DNA of 30,447 nt from Seison nebaliae. Lineage: Eukaryota; Rotifera; Pararotatoria; Seisonacea; Seisonidae. The notes beneath the pieces were generated by a model. It did no database searches. It saw only the letters and a list, made by a program, of their open reading frames with translations, and was not told where the DNA came from. The DNA lies in contig JALJEE010002410.1 of the NCBI GenBank assembly GCA_023231475.1, forward strand, positions 1-30,447, given 5' to 3'. A program made the position numbers and the translations under genes. Below, piece after piece: positions 1 to 11,853 of the stretch (its first letter is position 1; the number at the start of each line of letters is the position of its first letter).

Positions 1-128
1 AATAAAAACTTATAAAAACTTTCCTAAAAAACTAGTTTATTAATTAAAACTTTTTTCGAAAAGTTTTTATTAATAAAAACTTATAAAAACTTTAGGAGGA
101 AAAAAGTTTAAACTAAAAACTAGTTTTT
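1..128. repeat. AT-rich direct repeats at the window edge
   Basis: A 22-bp unit beginning AATAAAAACTTATAAAAAC is present at 1-22 and again at 72-93. The palindrome-centred word AAAAACTAGTTT is at 26-37 and again at 115-126. The spacing suggests a tandem or near-tandem array with a period of about 70-90 bp that continues left of the window. It replaces the expected remainder of the reverse transcriptase next to it, so it may be a satellite or the 3' end of another element. Confidence 0.5.
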
Positions 129-1400
129 ACTGTCACCGTAGTCAACACTTTAGATTTCGAATTATTACATTTTATACCACATCTCACAAGTTCTTCATGA
201 ATTAACCGTATCATAACATGAAAACTTTCTTTACTATTGCTACATAACACCATATCATCCGCATATGCATATAGAGCCGGAAGACACTTACCATCAATAG
301 AGAAAGAGAATCGACGGTTGATTAAATTAATAACTTCATGTATAATCTTCCCGAACAACCAAGGTACCAAAACAGAGCCTTGTCTTACACTCTTGTTAAT
401 ACAGAACTAACTTCCCATCTCCCGGTTTACTTTCACTTGTCCATATGACTCTTTAGAGAGACGTTCAACGAAACGAATATAATTCTCATGAACACCACCC
501 TGTCTAACAATATGTTGTAAGTAACGCAATACGACAATTAATATCTACAGAATCAAAAGCTTTCGATGCATCCAAAAAGCACATTATAAATTTCGACTTC
601 GTATTTTTACAATTGGAAATGAAATAACGTAGAAGAAGAATAAACGGAAGAATACCTCTTCCGGTTGATCGATATGCAAATTGACATTTGCCTGAAAATA
701 AGATGTTTTCTAATCGTTGTTTAATGATGGCTTCGATCAGTTTATTCATACCACTAGAAATAGATATTGGACGGTACGAATTTACGTCACGAGGGTCCTT
801 AACTGTCACCTTTCAGAATTGGAATTATCAGGAACTTCTTGAGAAGAGAATAATCCACCTCCTCATTGATTATACGATTTATTTAAGAAACTATCATCTC
901 AAGCAACGACGGATCCAATTCTGCGATAATTTGAAAATATAAATTATCCGAACCATGACACTTCTTCACGTCAAGTTTCGGTAGACTTGTTTCAACAATA
1001 CTTATCTCCACAAACGACATTTCAACGTCGTTTTCCATGGTGTTATGGTGAATTAGAATGTTCTTGTCAACCATCATCTTCTCAAAAAACTTTTTAAATT
1101 CTCCAATATTGACAGGAATAGAGTTTCTGGAGCCTCTCGTTGTCATCCGAATATCTTTCCAGAATTTCTTACTATTAACTTGAAGCGATCTATACTACAG
1201 ATCACCTTCATCAATTCGTCATAGGAAGATATATGTGAATGATTAATACGATTTACACATTTATCTAACGTGCTATTATTATGACATACATCAATAAAAT
1301 ACCCTCCAGATTCAGATGATTTTGGAGGACTCTCATATTCAATTACTTCTTTTTCAATTATAATCATTATTGGAAAATGATCAGAAAAAAGAAAATCGGA
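113..1400 (-). pseudogene. Decayed non-LTR (LINE-type) retrotransposon: endonuclease end plus reverse transcriptase
   Basis: Read on the minus strand, the parts follow the order of a LINE second ORF but lie in different frames. About 1350-1400 gives SDHFPIMIII, the C-terminal SDH motif of the apurinic-type endonuclease. About 960-1010 gives LDVKKCHGSDNL, the linker just before the reverse transcriptase. 504-809 gives NSYRPISISSG and FLDASKAFDSVD, early RT motifs. About 355-410 gives SVRQGSVLVPWLF, and 250-290 gives ALYAYADDMVLC, the catalytic YADD box. Near 806-830 the frame change is explained by one extra base after the ILKGDS stretch. The RT stops soon after YADD at the AT repeat, so the thumb and 3' end are missing. 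It is a dead copy. The clade is not assigned. Confidence 0.85.
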
Positions 1401-1883
1401 ATCATTTATCTCACACCGAATGTTAGCCGCCCCATCAGTGCATACATTGACCAAGTTATCCATATCCAGCCTTCTGTTCCAAATATTCCACAATCAATTG
1501 ACGAATATTTCTCGACGATTTTCTTCATTGGCAAACAGAACTTAACTATGTTGAAGTCTTCAACGATTCTAACGATTATGCAAATAAATAGAGCTTTCGC
1601 ATGGCTCCAGCAATCCGATGTAATTGAAAAATATTTGTCCTTGATTCTCTCCAAAATGTGGCTTACAAGTGTTACAAATGTGTTGTTAGTAATTCCGCTT
1701 TTAACTTACAACGAGACGTAACCAGACTTTGTTAGGTAACCAGAAATCGACTATTTTTCTCCGAGAAGGAACGATGAATTTAGAATTTAATTTTTTTTGG
1801 TTTTCGCTTTGTTGATATCGATTTCCGGAATTTGTCGAACTGCAATCATCTTCGTTCAAATCTTGTCTCTTGCTTCTAACCAT
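1398..1883 (-). pseudogene. Decayed hAT-like DNA transposase fragment
   Basis: Minus-strand pieces in two frames line up with the middle of hAT-family transposases. About 1725-1780 reads FIVPSRRKIVDFWLP, resembling the PSR-K-I segment. 1500-1640 reads YFSITSDCWSH and then FNIVKFCLPMKKI, resembling the S-T-D-W catalytic-Asp block. After a frame change, 1415-1490 reads WNIWNRRLDMDN and VCTDGAANI, resembling the W-I...TD-A-N block. No intact frame joins them, and no C-terminal dimerisation region is seen. The protein stops looking like hAT exactly where the LINE endonuclease sequence begins (about 1400). The family call comes from motif order only and could be wrong in detail. Confidence 0.6.
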
Positions 1884-1913
1884 GTCAAAAAAGGTATTTT
1901 GGATAAATAACAT

Positions 1914-2323
1914 TCCTCTAATTTAGCAGAAATAAGTATTAATAGGAAGTTTCAATTAGAAAGGCTTTTGTGTCTTGTGCTTTTACTTTTAGAAAGTATT
2001 CTTATCAAATACGCTTACTAGAATAAACACCAAAATAAAAGGTACAGATTCCAGAATATTTAAAATTTGTGAGAATTATAAAAAGTAAAAAATGAGGCTG
2101 AAAAGAAAAGTGAGAAATGAATGGAAAAAATAAAACTAAAAATTTAAATAAAATAAAAAGTTTATCTCATTAATTCTTCTCTCCAAATAGAAATCAACTT
2201 GCTTAATAATTCTCAAAAATTGTGGACGCAAATTAAAAGAATTGAAAGCAATCACGAATTATTTGAACTGATCTTTTTAGTTTTTAACTTCTAGTTGTTG
2301 TTGTCGTTGTTGGTGGTGGTGAA
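1914..2323. other. Intergenic, probable USP14 upstream region
   Basis: This AT-rich stretch lies between the transposon relics and the USP14 start. I see no coding exon and no RNA gene. A short TTG/TGG-rich stretch at 2292-2320 lies just before the start codon and is probably 5' UTR or core promoter. Confidence 0.4.
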
Positions 2324-3909
2324 ATGTCGGAATATAAAGGTTTTCTTTTCGCTTTACTCAAATTCATATTCCTCCCAATTTAGTCAGTGTTAAATGGAAT
2401 AAACAAGTATATAATGATATTACTGTGAATGTTGATGATCCGCCTGAAGTTTTCAAAGGTCAATTATTTACATTGACGGATGTACTTCCAGAAAAGCAGA
2501 AAATTATTTATAAAGGCAAAATTTTGGACAATGAGGATTGGGATAAATTTCCGATAAAACAAGTTGGAAGAATTGTTAATAAAAAAGGAGAAATTTTTCA
2601 ACTGTTTTTTTAGGGAGCTAAAATTATCATGATGGGAACAAGAGAAGAGATGATGTTACGGAAAACGACGACAGAAACGAAGTTTATTGAAGATATAACG
2701 GAAGAATCTCGTGAATTGTTGATGCAACCAGCTGCTGGTTTATTCAATATTGGAAATACTTGTTACATGAACAGTGTCATTCAAATGATGAGAACAATTC
2801 CTGAAGTGAGACAAATGTTTTTGACAATCGCTCAATTCGGTAATAATGCTGAAGATAATTTGATGAAGAGTCTGAAAGGAGTTTTTGAGAATATCGTCAA
2901 TAAGAATGTCTCCTATCATCCGGTCCTCTTCCACAAGTTATTGTGTACACTCCAACCGATGTACGACGAACGAGTCAATGGCGTTCCCATTCAACATGAC
3001 GCAAATGAATTATTCGTTTATTTATTAAATATACTCGATCGTCGTATCGGCAATTATCAGGGACCACATGTCATTTCAGAATTTACGAAAAAATTTCTTG
3101 GAACGAAATTTCAAGTACAACTGAATTGTGAAGAGACTGGTGAGAAATCAGAAATGAGCGAATTCGAAATTCAAATGAGTTGCTTCATCAATGAAGATGT
3201 GAAGTATTTGTTTAGTGGACTTCGGACGAAAATGAATGAAATGATCGAGAAACATTCGGAAATAGAGAATAAGAATTTGATGTTTAAGAAGACGAAATTG
3301 ATCGACCGATTACCAGCATATTTATCCATTCAACTTGTACGATTCTTCTACAAAGAGAAAGTGAATAAGAGTGTGAAGATTTTGAAGGATATCAAATTTC
3401 CGATGGATCTCGATCTCTATCAATTGTGTAGTGAGAACCTTCAACAAAAACTCTTACCAGCACGTCAATTATCGGAAGAAAGAAAGAATGATCAACTCAA
3501 TCGGAAAGTCTCAGAAATCTTGACAGCTAATGATCAGAATAATGGAGAACAAACCAGTGAGGATGGTGATGATAAATTTGAAGAATTCTCTTTTCCTGAT
3601 GATGTTGGCAGCAGCAATTCTGCCCAATATGAATTAATTGCTGTCATTACACACAAAGGACGAGAACGAAGTCAAGGACATTATATGGCATGGACTAAAC
3701 AGGAAGATGGAAAATGGTTAATGTTCGACGACGAACATGTGGTGAAAGTGCAGGAGAGTGACATTTTAAGATTGAGCGGTGGTGGCGATTATCATATGGC
3801 TTATACTCTTCTTTATGGTCCGAAGAAATTGTTGAAATTACCAAAGAAACTTCCTATAAATTCTACAACGACCAAATTAGATGAGGAAATGAAAACTGAT
3901 GAAATCTGA
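2324..3909 (+). CDS. USP14: Ubiquitin carboxyl-terminal hydrolase 14 (proteasome-associated deubiquitinase)
   Basis: Exons are 2324-2339, 2384-2562 and 2614-3909; the introns are only 44 and 51 bp. The joined protein is 496 aa (human USP14 is 494). Residues 1-75 form the ubiquitin-like domain (starting MSEYKVSVKW) that in this family docks on the 19S proteasome. The USP domain follows: the Cys box GLFNIGNTCYMNS has the catalytic Cys at residue 115, the His box SQGHYMAW has His421, and Asp437 lies in FDDEHV. RLPAYLSIQLVRFFYKEK and the C-terminal LSGGGDYHMAYTLLYGP are also USP14 hallmarks. The family trims ubiquitin chains from proteasome-bound substrates. The first ATG was chosen because it restores the family's N-terminus through a phase-1 intron. 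All catalytic residues are present, so the gene looks functional. Confidence 0.95.
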
Positions 3910-4038
3910 AATAATGTTAATGAATCGGAAAGTTTATGTGAAGACAATTGATATGTGTCTTTGTAACAATCATGATAAATTTTATAAATCCTTCTTTTTA
4001 TCATTCCATGTTGATGGTTCCAGTTCGTTCAGTTGAAA

Positions 4039-4044
4039 AATAAA
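4039..4044 (+). terminator. Candidate poly(A) signal of USP14
   Basis: An AATAAA hexamer lies 130 bp after the USP14 stop codon, on the same strand. This is a sequence match only. The cleavage site is not known. Confidence 0.55.
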
Positions 4045-4490
4045 CATTTTCTTCTGATTTTTACCTTTCTGTTTATTGGAATGAAAAAATCCATTTTCGT
4101 CGAATGATCTATTCAAATAATTCAAGCGATAATTCAGTTTTATTAAAATAAAATTTTTAAAAAATTTATGGTAAAAAATAGAATTTTGATTAGATGTTTT
4201 TTGAAGAAAAATAGGTGTTTATAATTTCTTAAACGTTTATTGCTTCCCAGATGATAAATATCTTGTTAATTGTAAGGAATATCGTTATAATAGAATTATT
4301 CAATGAATTACATTTTTTATTATTTATTTGTAATTATATTGGAAATATCGATATTGATTCCTGAGGAATTGTAAATGAGAAAAGAATTTTTTGAGATAAT
4401 GAAATCGAGAAATAGTTGAGTTTGGAAATGAATTGGATTGTGAGGAAAGAAAATGTTTACCATCAGTTAAGTTTCAGTGTCAATCGTATA

Positions 4491-4507
4491 ACTCAACAGT
4501 GTTGAGT
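4491..4507. repeat. 17-nt odd palindrome sharing a 13-mer with 16705-16717
   Basis: The sequence ACTCAACAGTGTTGAGT is a perfect palindrome around one central base. Its core TCAACAGTGTTGA occurs again at 16705-16717, beyond the other side of the muscleblind gene. Confidence 0.45.
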
Positions 4508-6024
4508 ATTATTTCATATTGTTTTGGTTGTCGAAAGGACGGTTTCCTTATGACAACAAACATTGGGTTGATGGAGAGTAGAAGGAAAGAGACGTATTAA
4601 CGATGACGTCTAAAAGATAGATATAACTCGTGTTTTAGGTTTTAATGAAAATTATGTGTATCCGGATTCATTTTTTGTTCATTTTAAAAATAAGAAGAAT
4701 AGTGAATTTTTTCATCCGACACATTATTGTGCACAATAGAAAGTTATCATTTAAATAGTTAACAAATGAACTTAATTGAGTTCTCTTCATATTTTCACAT
4801 AACGTCGTTAACTTCATTTGTCTAACGATAAGTTTTCGGAGGTTTTATCTTTCGGATATGGAGATGATGATACTGGACGTAATGACGTTTTTCTTCCACT
4901 GAATTGCATCTATATTTTCGGAGTTGATGATAACATCTTTGGTGAAATGTGCGTGTGATAAAGAGGTTGAGAGGAATGGAAATGGTAGTTAGTTATTTTG
5001 GATAAAAGAGTAAAAAGAGAAGAAATATATATATTTTAGTAGAAAATTAATTATCGAGAATTCAGTTACTTTATCGAGTTTCTCATATTTTGGTTTCTTT
5101 TAGTTCTTATAAATAAATGGAAATGATAATGATTATTGATCACCTTGTCTTAATTGCTCCCTTTTACCAGATAAATGTATCAACTGTTCCTCATCTCAAG
5201 AGCGGTGATTTATATATTTCCCTGATAATTTCATAACTCAATTCTTGATTGAGCTCTACACAATATTACGTACACAGGTCAATCCGAATTGATAAGAGCA
5301 AACTTGAGTGAGATATACTTTATCTAATTGCTTCTTTATTATGATGAATTGGTTTATAGTTGAACTCATTCCTAAGTGTAATCATCAAAATAATTTGTTT
5401 GAATTCACCTTCGGATCATTTTAGACTCTAAAATTTAGTGAGTAATCTTCAACTACTGCACCAGATGAGTCCTACTTCTCAATTTGCACATTACTATTCG
5501 TCTTTCACATTTTTCTTTTGAACATTATTCCGTTCTAAAAAAACATAAAAATTTCTTAAAATTCTTCTTCCTAACCGATTGAAGAGAGTGTGAAGACGTT
5601 TCTGCTGACGTACATTTTCAACGAGATCATGTAATCCATGAGAGTATGTCGAGTAAGTGATGGGAGAGCGAGTTCATGTTAATTATTATTAGAATTCGAT
5701 CAGGAACAATAATGAAATTTTAATTATTATATTGATGTAATAAGAGAGGACGTTAATAAGGTTAGTTGAATTGGTTTCGGAAGAGGTTGATGGGACGATG
5801 TTGAATAATAAGTAAAATATAAACCGGGCTGGTCGGGTCGATTGGTTGAAAAGAAAATGAGAAGTGAATGAATAAAAAAGAGTGAGTACATAAATGAGAA
5901 TGTGGATGAATGAATAGGAAGTATTTTTAGTATATTATCATTATTTTCGTAATCATTTTTCGATTTTCTTCCTTTTATTATTCCCATTTTTCTTTTCTTC
6001 TTATTGGATGTTTAAATTTCTTTT

Positions 6025-6046
6025 TCTCTCTCTCTCTCTCTCTCTC
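6025..6046. repeat. (TC)11 microsatellite
   Basis: Pure dinucleotide run inside the gene-poor stretch. Confidence 0.9.
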
Positions 6047-8683
6047 AATGTGCTCGATTTGTTACATATCAATTCTATTCTAATTATTATCATCTACCAT
6101 AAATTCTTATTAGTGATTTTCAGTCTTATCAACATCATTATTAGGAACGTTATCGATAATGAGAAATAGATACAGCTATCGTCGGTCTATATCTTTTTAT
6201 TTGTATTGTTGCTTCTCAAATCTCATTTTCTTTCGTTTTCCTTTAAAATCACCACTGAATATTGCATATTGTTATATAAAAACAGATCTATGTCATCAGT
6301 TCGGTGTTCTGTTGAAACTAATTGTCTATAATATCTAGTCATTTCTCTTGTAATAATTTAACGAAAAAGAAATGGAAACTTCTCCACCTTTTATCAACTT
6401 CTTCTTGATGGTGTTTCTTCTTCATCTCTTAATGATTTCTCCGCCATTTTGTGCATTAACACATTACTCCTTTTTGAAGGAATCCTTTATGTTTTAAGAT
6501 AACAATAAAAAAGAAATAGAGGAGAATTATTGATTTTAATTTCTAAATACATTTCCATATGGGAAACAATCCCTTCAGATTATTATATGTCTGTCATTTT
6601 AATGATATTGCTTAAGAAAATAAATGAATGCTTATTTATGCCATTTCCAAATGTAAATAGGTAAACATTGTTAAAGATTATGCAATGATATAATTTCCAT
6701 GAAAATGTGTTAGTAGAATTCTTTGCCTCTTATTATTTGTATGGTAAAAGTGTCTTCTCTCTGACCTTAGCTTCCGTTCGCTTCTTTATTATTTCATGTT
6801 CAATCAGCTTTGATCTAATAATTTTTGTAACTAGGAAAATTTAACTGACTCTTACTTTACAATTTAATTATTCTGCTTCTTTTCTTCAATTAACATCAAC
6901 GTTAGAACCTTCAAAAAAATTGATTGAATCAGTTTTAGAATAGGAATTTCAATTGAAATTAAGAATATGCACGAAGGAAATTATGGAAAATTTTAAGGAA
7001 AAATTTTAATTTAACTCAAGATGAAAATAAATTTGAAAGTTTTGTTCATTTTGACCATTTTATTTTTTTGGACTTTATAAGATGAGATAGGTGAAATATG
7101 TATCTCAACAAACTTATTGGCTCAAAATGTAAACAATTAATGACTCGTCGTATGTTTGACGAATATGATAATAATTATTTAACGTTGTTATTTTATTGTG
7201 AGATTGTTGATTAATAAAATTTTATTTTTCATTTATCATTTAATTCTTTTATTTTTTGTTCCAATTTTTGGTAAGGTAACATCCTGGCAATGAGGAAATT
7301 ATATAAAACGTGATTTGGGTGTTCTATGTGAAATGGAGATGTTTTCTTCCTGTTCTCATATCACCGTGATTCGAGTACCGTAATTGTATTGTCAATAATT
7401 CTCTTGGTGTAGACAAGTATCTAATTTTCGAGATTTATAGAAATAGTTCATATTTTTTCTGCTTGATTCCTGTCAAATTATCATATGAAATATTCCGATG
7501 TTAAACTAATCAAATATTCCTGATGAAGTCACCTAGATGCATTTGAGGATTATCAGGGGGACTCTTCTACAATTATGTGAAGTTGTAAATTACAACAACT
7601 CCACCAGTCACAATTATATTCGAGAACAGTCCATTTTTGTTCGTGTTCGTGTGAACAGCACTAGTTGTAATCTGTCTTGAGAGATGCAAGAAGAAGATTA
7701 CCGACAGAGAGATATACATCAATAATTTTCGAAAAATATTAATTCGAATCGTTAACTGTACTGATCTTTTTATTAAAGTCAATAGCAATAAGATGAGCAG
7801 AGATTAGGTGAATATCTCTTATTTTTTCCCAATATCTCAAATATTAGGAACGTAAGAAACAAATTGAGGAAATAGTAAAATAAATATCTCAAATTGGATA
7901 TTTCGTCATTGTTGTCCAAATTTCTTTTGGACATCTCGCCAAACTCATCTTTGACAAGTAGGATAATTAGTCAATGGATTTCCTATTCATTTCAGAGAGT
8001 AGTTGAGGGAACATTTCTCTCACAACTTACAATCTAAATTTAAGTCCACAATTCTGTCGTGTCCAGCGTGAATGATGAGGAATACGGATTGAGAATTACT
8101 CTCCATTTCCATGAGGAATAATTTGAGAGAATTTCTTATTGAATACATCATTGCATATTAACCTTATCTCATCCTGTTGAGGAATGTGCAAATTTCTTGT
8201 CTCATTAGAAGTCGGATATGCAACAGTTATCAGGCATATATATATAAACGAATGGAAACATATGTAAATATGGGAATATGTTCAAACACGCCTAGAGAAG
8301 TGACGGAGGCGCACGAGCAGGAAATCGTCAATATTTTTTACTCATCCTATTCAATTCTCAACTGATTCGTGAAGAATCCGACACCAAATAATCAAATTAC
8401 TCGAACATATTTTATGGTTGGTATAAATAAATTAGTGCAAGTTCAATCCGATGCTTGTCTTTTGCCTGTTCTAATGGTTTCAATGCGTTGTCGATCTTCT
8501 TCATTCTCTCCATGACAATTGTTATTAGTTAATGACGAGAAACGAACGAATGGAAATAACGGTAATAGGGATGATAATGATGATGATGGTGGCGGTGGTA
8601 ATGACAATACGAAGAAGAGCAAACGATATTAATATTCTTTAAAATATTCATCATATTCTTTTCTATGGGAGCAACGAAGTTGA

Positions 8684-8720
8684 AGTAAGTACGAATTCAC
8701 ATCGGTAGGTAAGAGTAAGT
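8684..8720 (+). promoter_or_regulatory. Cluster of three consensus 5' splice-donor words
   Basis: GTAAGT at 8684-8689, GTAAGA at 8709-8714 and GTAAGT at 8715-8720 lie within 37 bp. They follow a short open stretch beginning ATGGGAGCAACGAAG at about 8666. They may mark the end of a 5' non-coding or alternative first exon of the muscleblind gene 3 kb downstream, or may be chance. Confidence 0.2.
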
Positions 8721-8884
8721 TGAACCCGAGCAACATTATGAAGTTTTCTAATTAACAAATGCAAATATTTGCTTAAATTTATTTTCATTCTTTTATTGAG
8801 TTTCCTTCAAATTCAATTATTCGTCTTCCTTCTTCTTCTTCTTACGTCTTGCGTTATTATTGTCACCATCTTCTTCCACGACTT

Positions 8885-8908
8885 TTATTATTATTATTAT
8901 TATTATTA
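8885..8908. repeat. (TTA)8 microsatellite
   Basis: Pure trinucleotide run in non-coding DNA. Confidence 0.9.
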
Positions 8909-11802
8909 CAACTCAATTCCATTTGAGAGAGATATATAAATATATGTGTATGATAATCTATTTATTCACTAGATTCAATGTTTTCTTATAAATATTGTAT
9001 TGTTCTCCTTCTCCTTCCCCCTCCCCTACTCGTCCTTCTTCTCCTCACCGTCATTCATTTTTCGATATTGAAACAAACTCCACCAATGTTCACTCTAACT
9101 CTGATGGAATCGATTGAAACAATTGATTTTCTTATGATGTAATGATACTAATTGTTTTATATAAGCACTTCCCAACAACATGTGCTGACACACAAAAGGA
9201 AATAGTTAATTGGATTCTCTTCCATTTTTCCTTCTTTTCAATTATTTTTCTCTTGAGAAAAATATTGAATCGAATGATAGTTCGTGATATTCATCTACAG
9301 TTCTAACGACTCAAATTTAATCAACAACAACAGCATGACGACCTTATAAGGACAATGAGGAGAAGTTATAATCATAATCATGTCATCATCATCAACATCA
9401 TCATCGTTAATTTTAATTCTGACAAAGAAGGAACAAACACAAAAAAAATGAGTTGAGAGTAATTTTGAAAAGAATAAATTCAATTGAATGTCGTCTGTGA
9501 GTGTGAGTATGTGAAGAAAGTGAGTGAGTGAACGAGAAACTGAATGGCGACAATGACTCCGTCAACGGCAACAACTATGATAATGATGGTGGTGGAAGTA
9601 GAAATGTGAATTTATTACCATTAAACTAAACGAAAGAAGATGTCTTTTGAAAATCGATTTTAATTTTTTTCCGACTACAAATTTTCAAGAGATTTGACTA
9701 CATATATCGCTCATCATTCCGATTACACACCTCTTTAATTCTAATTATTGGAAATTTGACAAAAACATCATATTTTCTCAATGACAATCGTATTGAGACT
9801 CACAATTTGTGAGCGAACTAAATTTTGAAGAAATTCAGACGGAAAATCAGATAAAAAAATGTAAATATAAAATTTTCCGTTCTTCTCGACAATGGTCCTT
9901 CTCAATCCTCTATCTGATTATTTGACAATTATATACCAACAATTCTCCTTTATTTCAATCATTGAGAATTATTAGATAATCGCTTTTCTAGATATTCATC
10001 AATCATATCCTCCTTACAACTATTCTTCTTCTCCATCTTCCTCGCAAATAGTTGACAACTTCAACTTTCAACGACTACTAATGTTTGACAAACATGGAAC
10101 TCCTTTCAATTTTTTTCTTCCTTTTCTCTAACAAATCTATTTGTTCTGATCATAGCAATGAATGATCGCAAGTAAATTGTTCCGAACGGAAATTTAATAT
10201 TTGAGAATTTCTCTATTTATTCTATTAAAATTTCTTCAATTGTTCACTATCATTTTTTTTCGAAAGAACAATTTGTTTGAATAATCATTAGTAATACTAA
10301 CACGAGTTTGAAGTAGGAAGGTGAATTCAATGTCTTCACGACCCTCCTCTCCTTAATAAAAGAAGTTCTTTTTCGAACTTTGTCCATAGGTTTGATGTTC
10401 ACCAACTGATAAGTATCATTCTTCTCTTTCGTCATTCTCTTCACTTGCTCAACACGAGATTCACTCGATATATTCTTGTCAATACTGATAAGTAGCAACA
10501 AAATATTCATTGTAAATCTTTGTCCAAGTCGATTCTTCATCATTTATCGAATCATATTTATTTTTCTCCAAAGTTTTTCCTACATTCTTTCTTCTCTTAT
10601 TATATGAGTCATATATCGTGAACCACCGAAATTCGGTTTAATTTTTATAAGATTATTCTTTCCTTCTTCAACTAGAAAAATCTAGTCATCAAATTACTCC
10701 TTTGAATAAACTTCCACGAAACTTTCTATAATCGTCTTTCCATTTAATGAATCTATAAAAACTTTTAAATTTTTCTTCTTTCAATTCCAATTCCGAATCT
10801 CGGAAGGGCCCAATATGAAGATTTTTAATTCTTAACTCATTTTTTTAAAGTTTCTTATTGGCTATTTGGAGAATCTGGTTCTTTTTTTGAAGGTTGACAG
10901 AAGATAATAATGTAATTAAAATTAGGATGGGAATAACTATAAATAAATTTTGCTTAAAGTGCTGTAATTGGAGAAACAAATAAAACAGAAAAATTTTTGT
11001 TACTTATCAACCATTGGAACATGTCATTTTGTCTAGTGAATAATAAAATTTATTTTACTATAATCGAACATCTGTTTATACTATTATAAAAAAAGATGTA
11101 ATCGGAAGTTCCTTTTTTTCACTTAATTTTTTTTTTTGAGAAATACTTGTTATTCTCTCAAAAGTATCACATTCGATCTTCCTTCTTTCTTATTTCACGT
11201 AAATATCAATTGACTTTTTTGAGCTACTTCTCTTTTTCTCAAAAAAATGTTCTGGCATTATTCTTGTAGAATGTTCTTATCATAATGATACAGATGAGAA
11301 TTGGACATATGTGCATATTTTTTATTATTAATCATCATCATCATACTCCATCTTCCTTATTTTCCTTCCTCTATTAATCGCTCATCTTTTACTCTCATTC
11401 TCGATTTTCCTTCATTCGATGACAATTCGATGCATCGTTCATGAACAATTCTCTTCAAATCATAATTGGAAAATTATATTTTTTCTAATAACTTTAAATT
11501 AAGCGAGAAAAGAAGACAACTAATGTTACCCAAATCTCATAGAATAGAATCATATATTCATTTATTCTCCATTGCGATTATAGCGAATCTTTCTCCAATT
11601 TTTTCGTACGATTTTACATAATTCTGTTTATGATATCCATTTCTTTTTCTCTTCATTATTTGACATGGGAATAAAATCAAAAGTCTCATTTAGTTTCCAT
11701 TAAGCAAATTCCTTTTCTCACAATCAGACTAGACGAGAATTCATTGGAAATTTAACAATTTTTCAAATTCTCTATTTTCTATTGGAACTATTCGACATAC
11801 AA

Positions 11803-11853
11803 ATGACTGGATATCTAGACATTACCCATATATCTTCCATCAAAAATGACTGA
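11803..11853 (+). promoter_or_regulatory. Short upstream ORF overlapping the muscleblind start codon
   Basis: An ATG at 11803 opens a 16-codon frame that ends TGA at 11851-11853. It runs in another frame across the main ATG at 11846. If it is in the mature 5' UTR, it would be expected to lower initiation at 11846. If the TAG at 11816-11818 is instead a splice acceptor, this uORF is not in the mRNA. Confidence 0.3.

Larger units (their letters stand above)
4045..11802. other. 7.8 kb gene-poor stretch between USP14 and the muscleblind gene
   Basis: I read both strands and found no conserved protein segment, tRNA or rRNA. Frames longer than 60 codons here are low-complexity and lack family motifs. 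The stretch holds simple repeats (CT at 6025-6046, TTA at 8885-8908, pyrimidine-rich tracts around 9001-9050), several TGATGATGG/GGTGGTGG patches near 8576-8600 and 9580-9600, and a cluster of splice-donor-like words at 8684-8720. In a window where other genes sit 0.3-1.2 kb apart, its size suggests upstream exons, introns or enhancers of the muscleblind gene. That is inference. Confidence 0.5.

Noticed and set aside
1377-1721. Plus-strand open frame of 114 codons
   Set aside because: It is the reverse complement of the hAT/LINE relic, which carries the recognisable motifs on the minus strand.
5820-5850. GGTCGGGTCGATTGG resembling a tRNA T-arm
   Set aside because: No matching acceptor, D or anticodon arms could be folded around it.
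5727-5987. Minus-strand open frame of 86 codons
   Set aside because: Low-complexity Ser/Leu/Thr/Phe sequence with no family motif and no neighbouring exon support.
8177-8365. Plus-strand open frame that might be a muscleblind upstream exon
   Set aside because: No CCCH pattern and no splice signals in the right phase.
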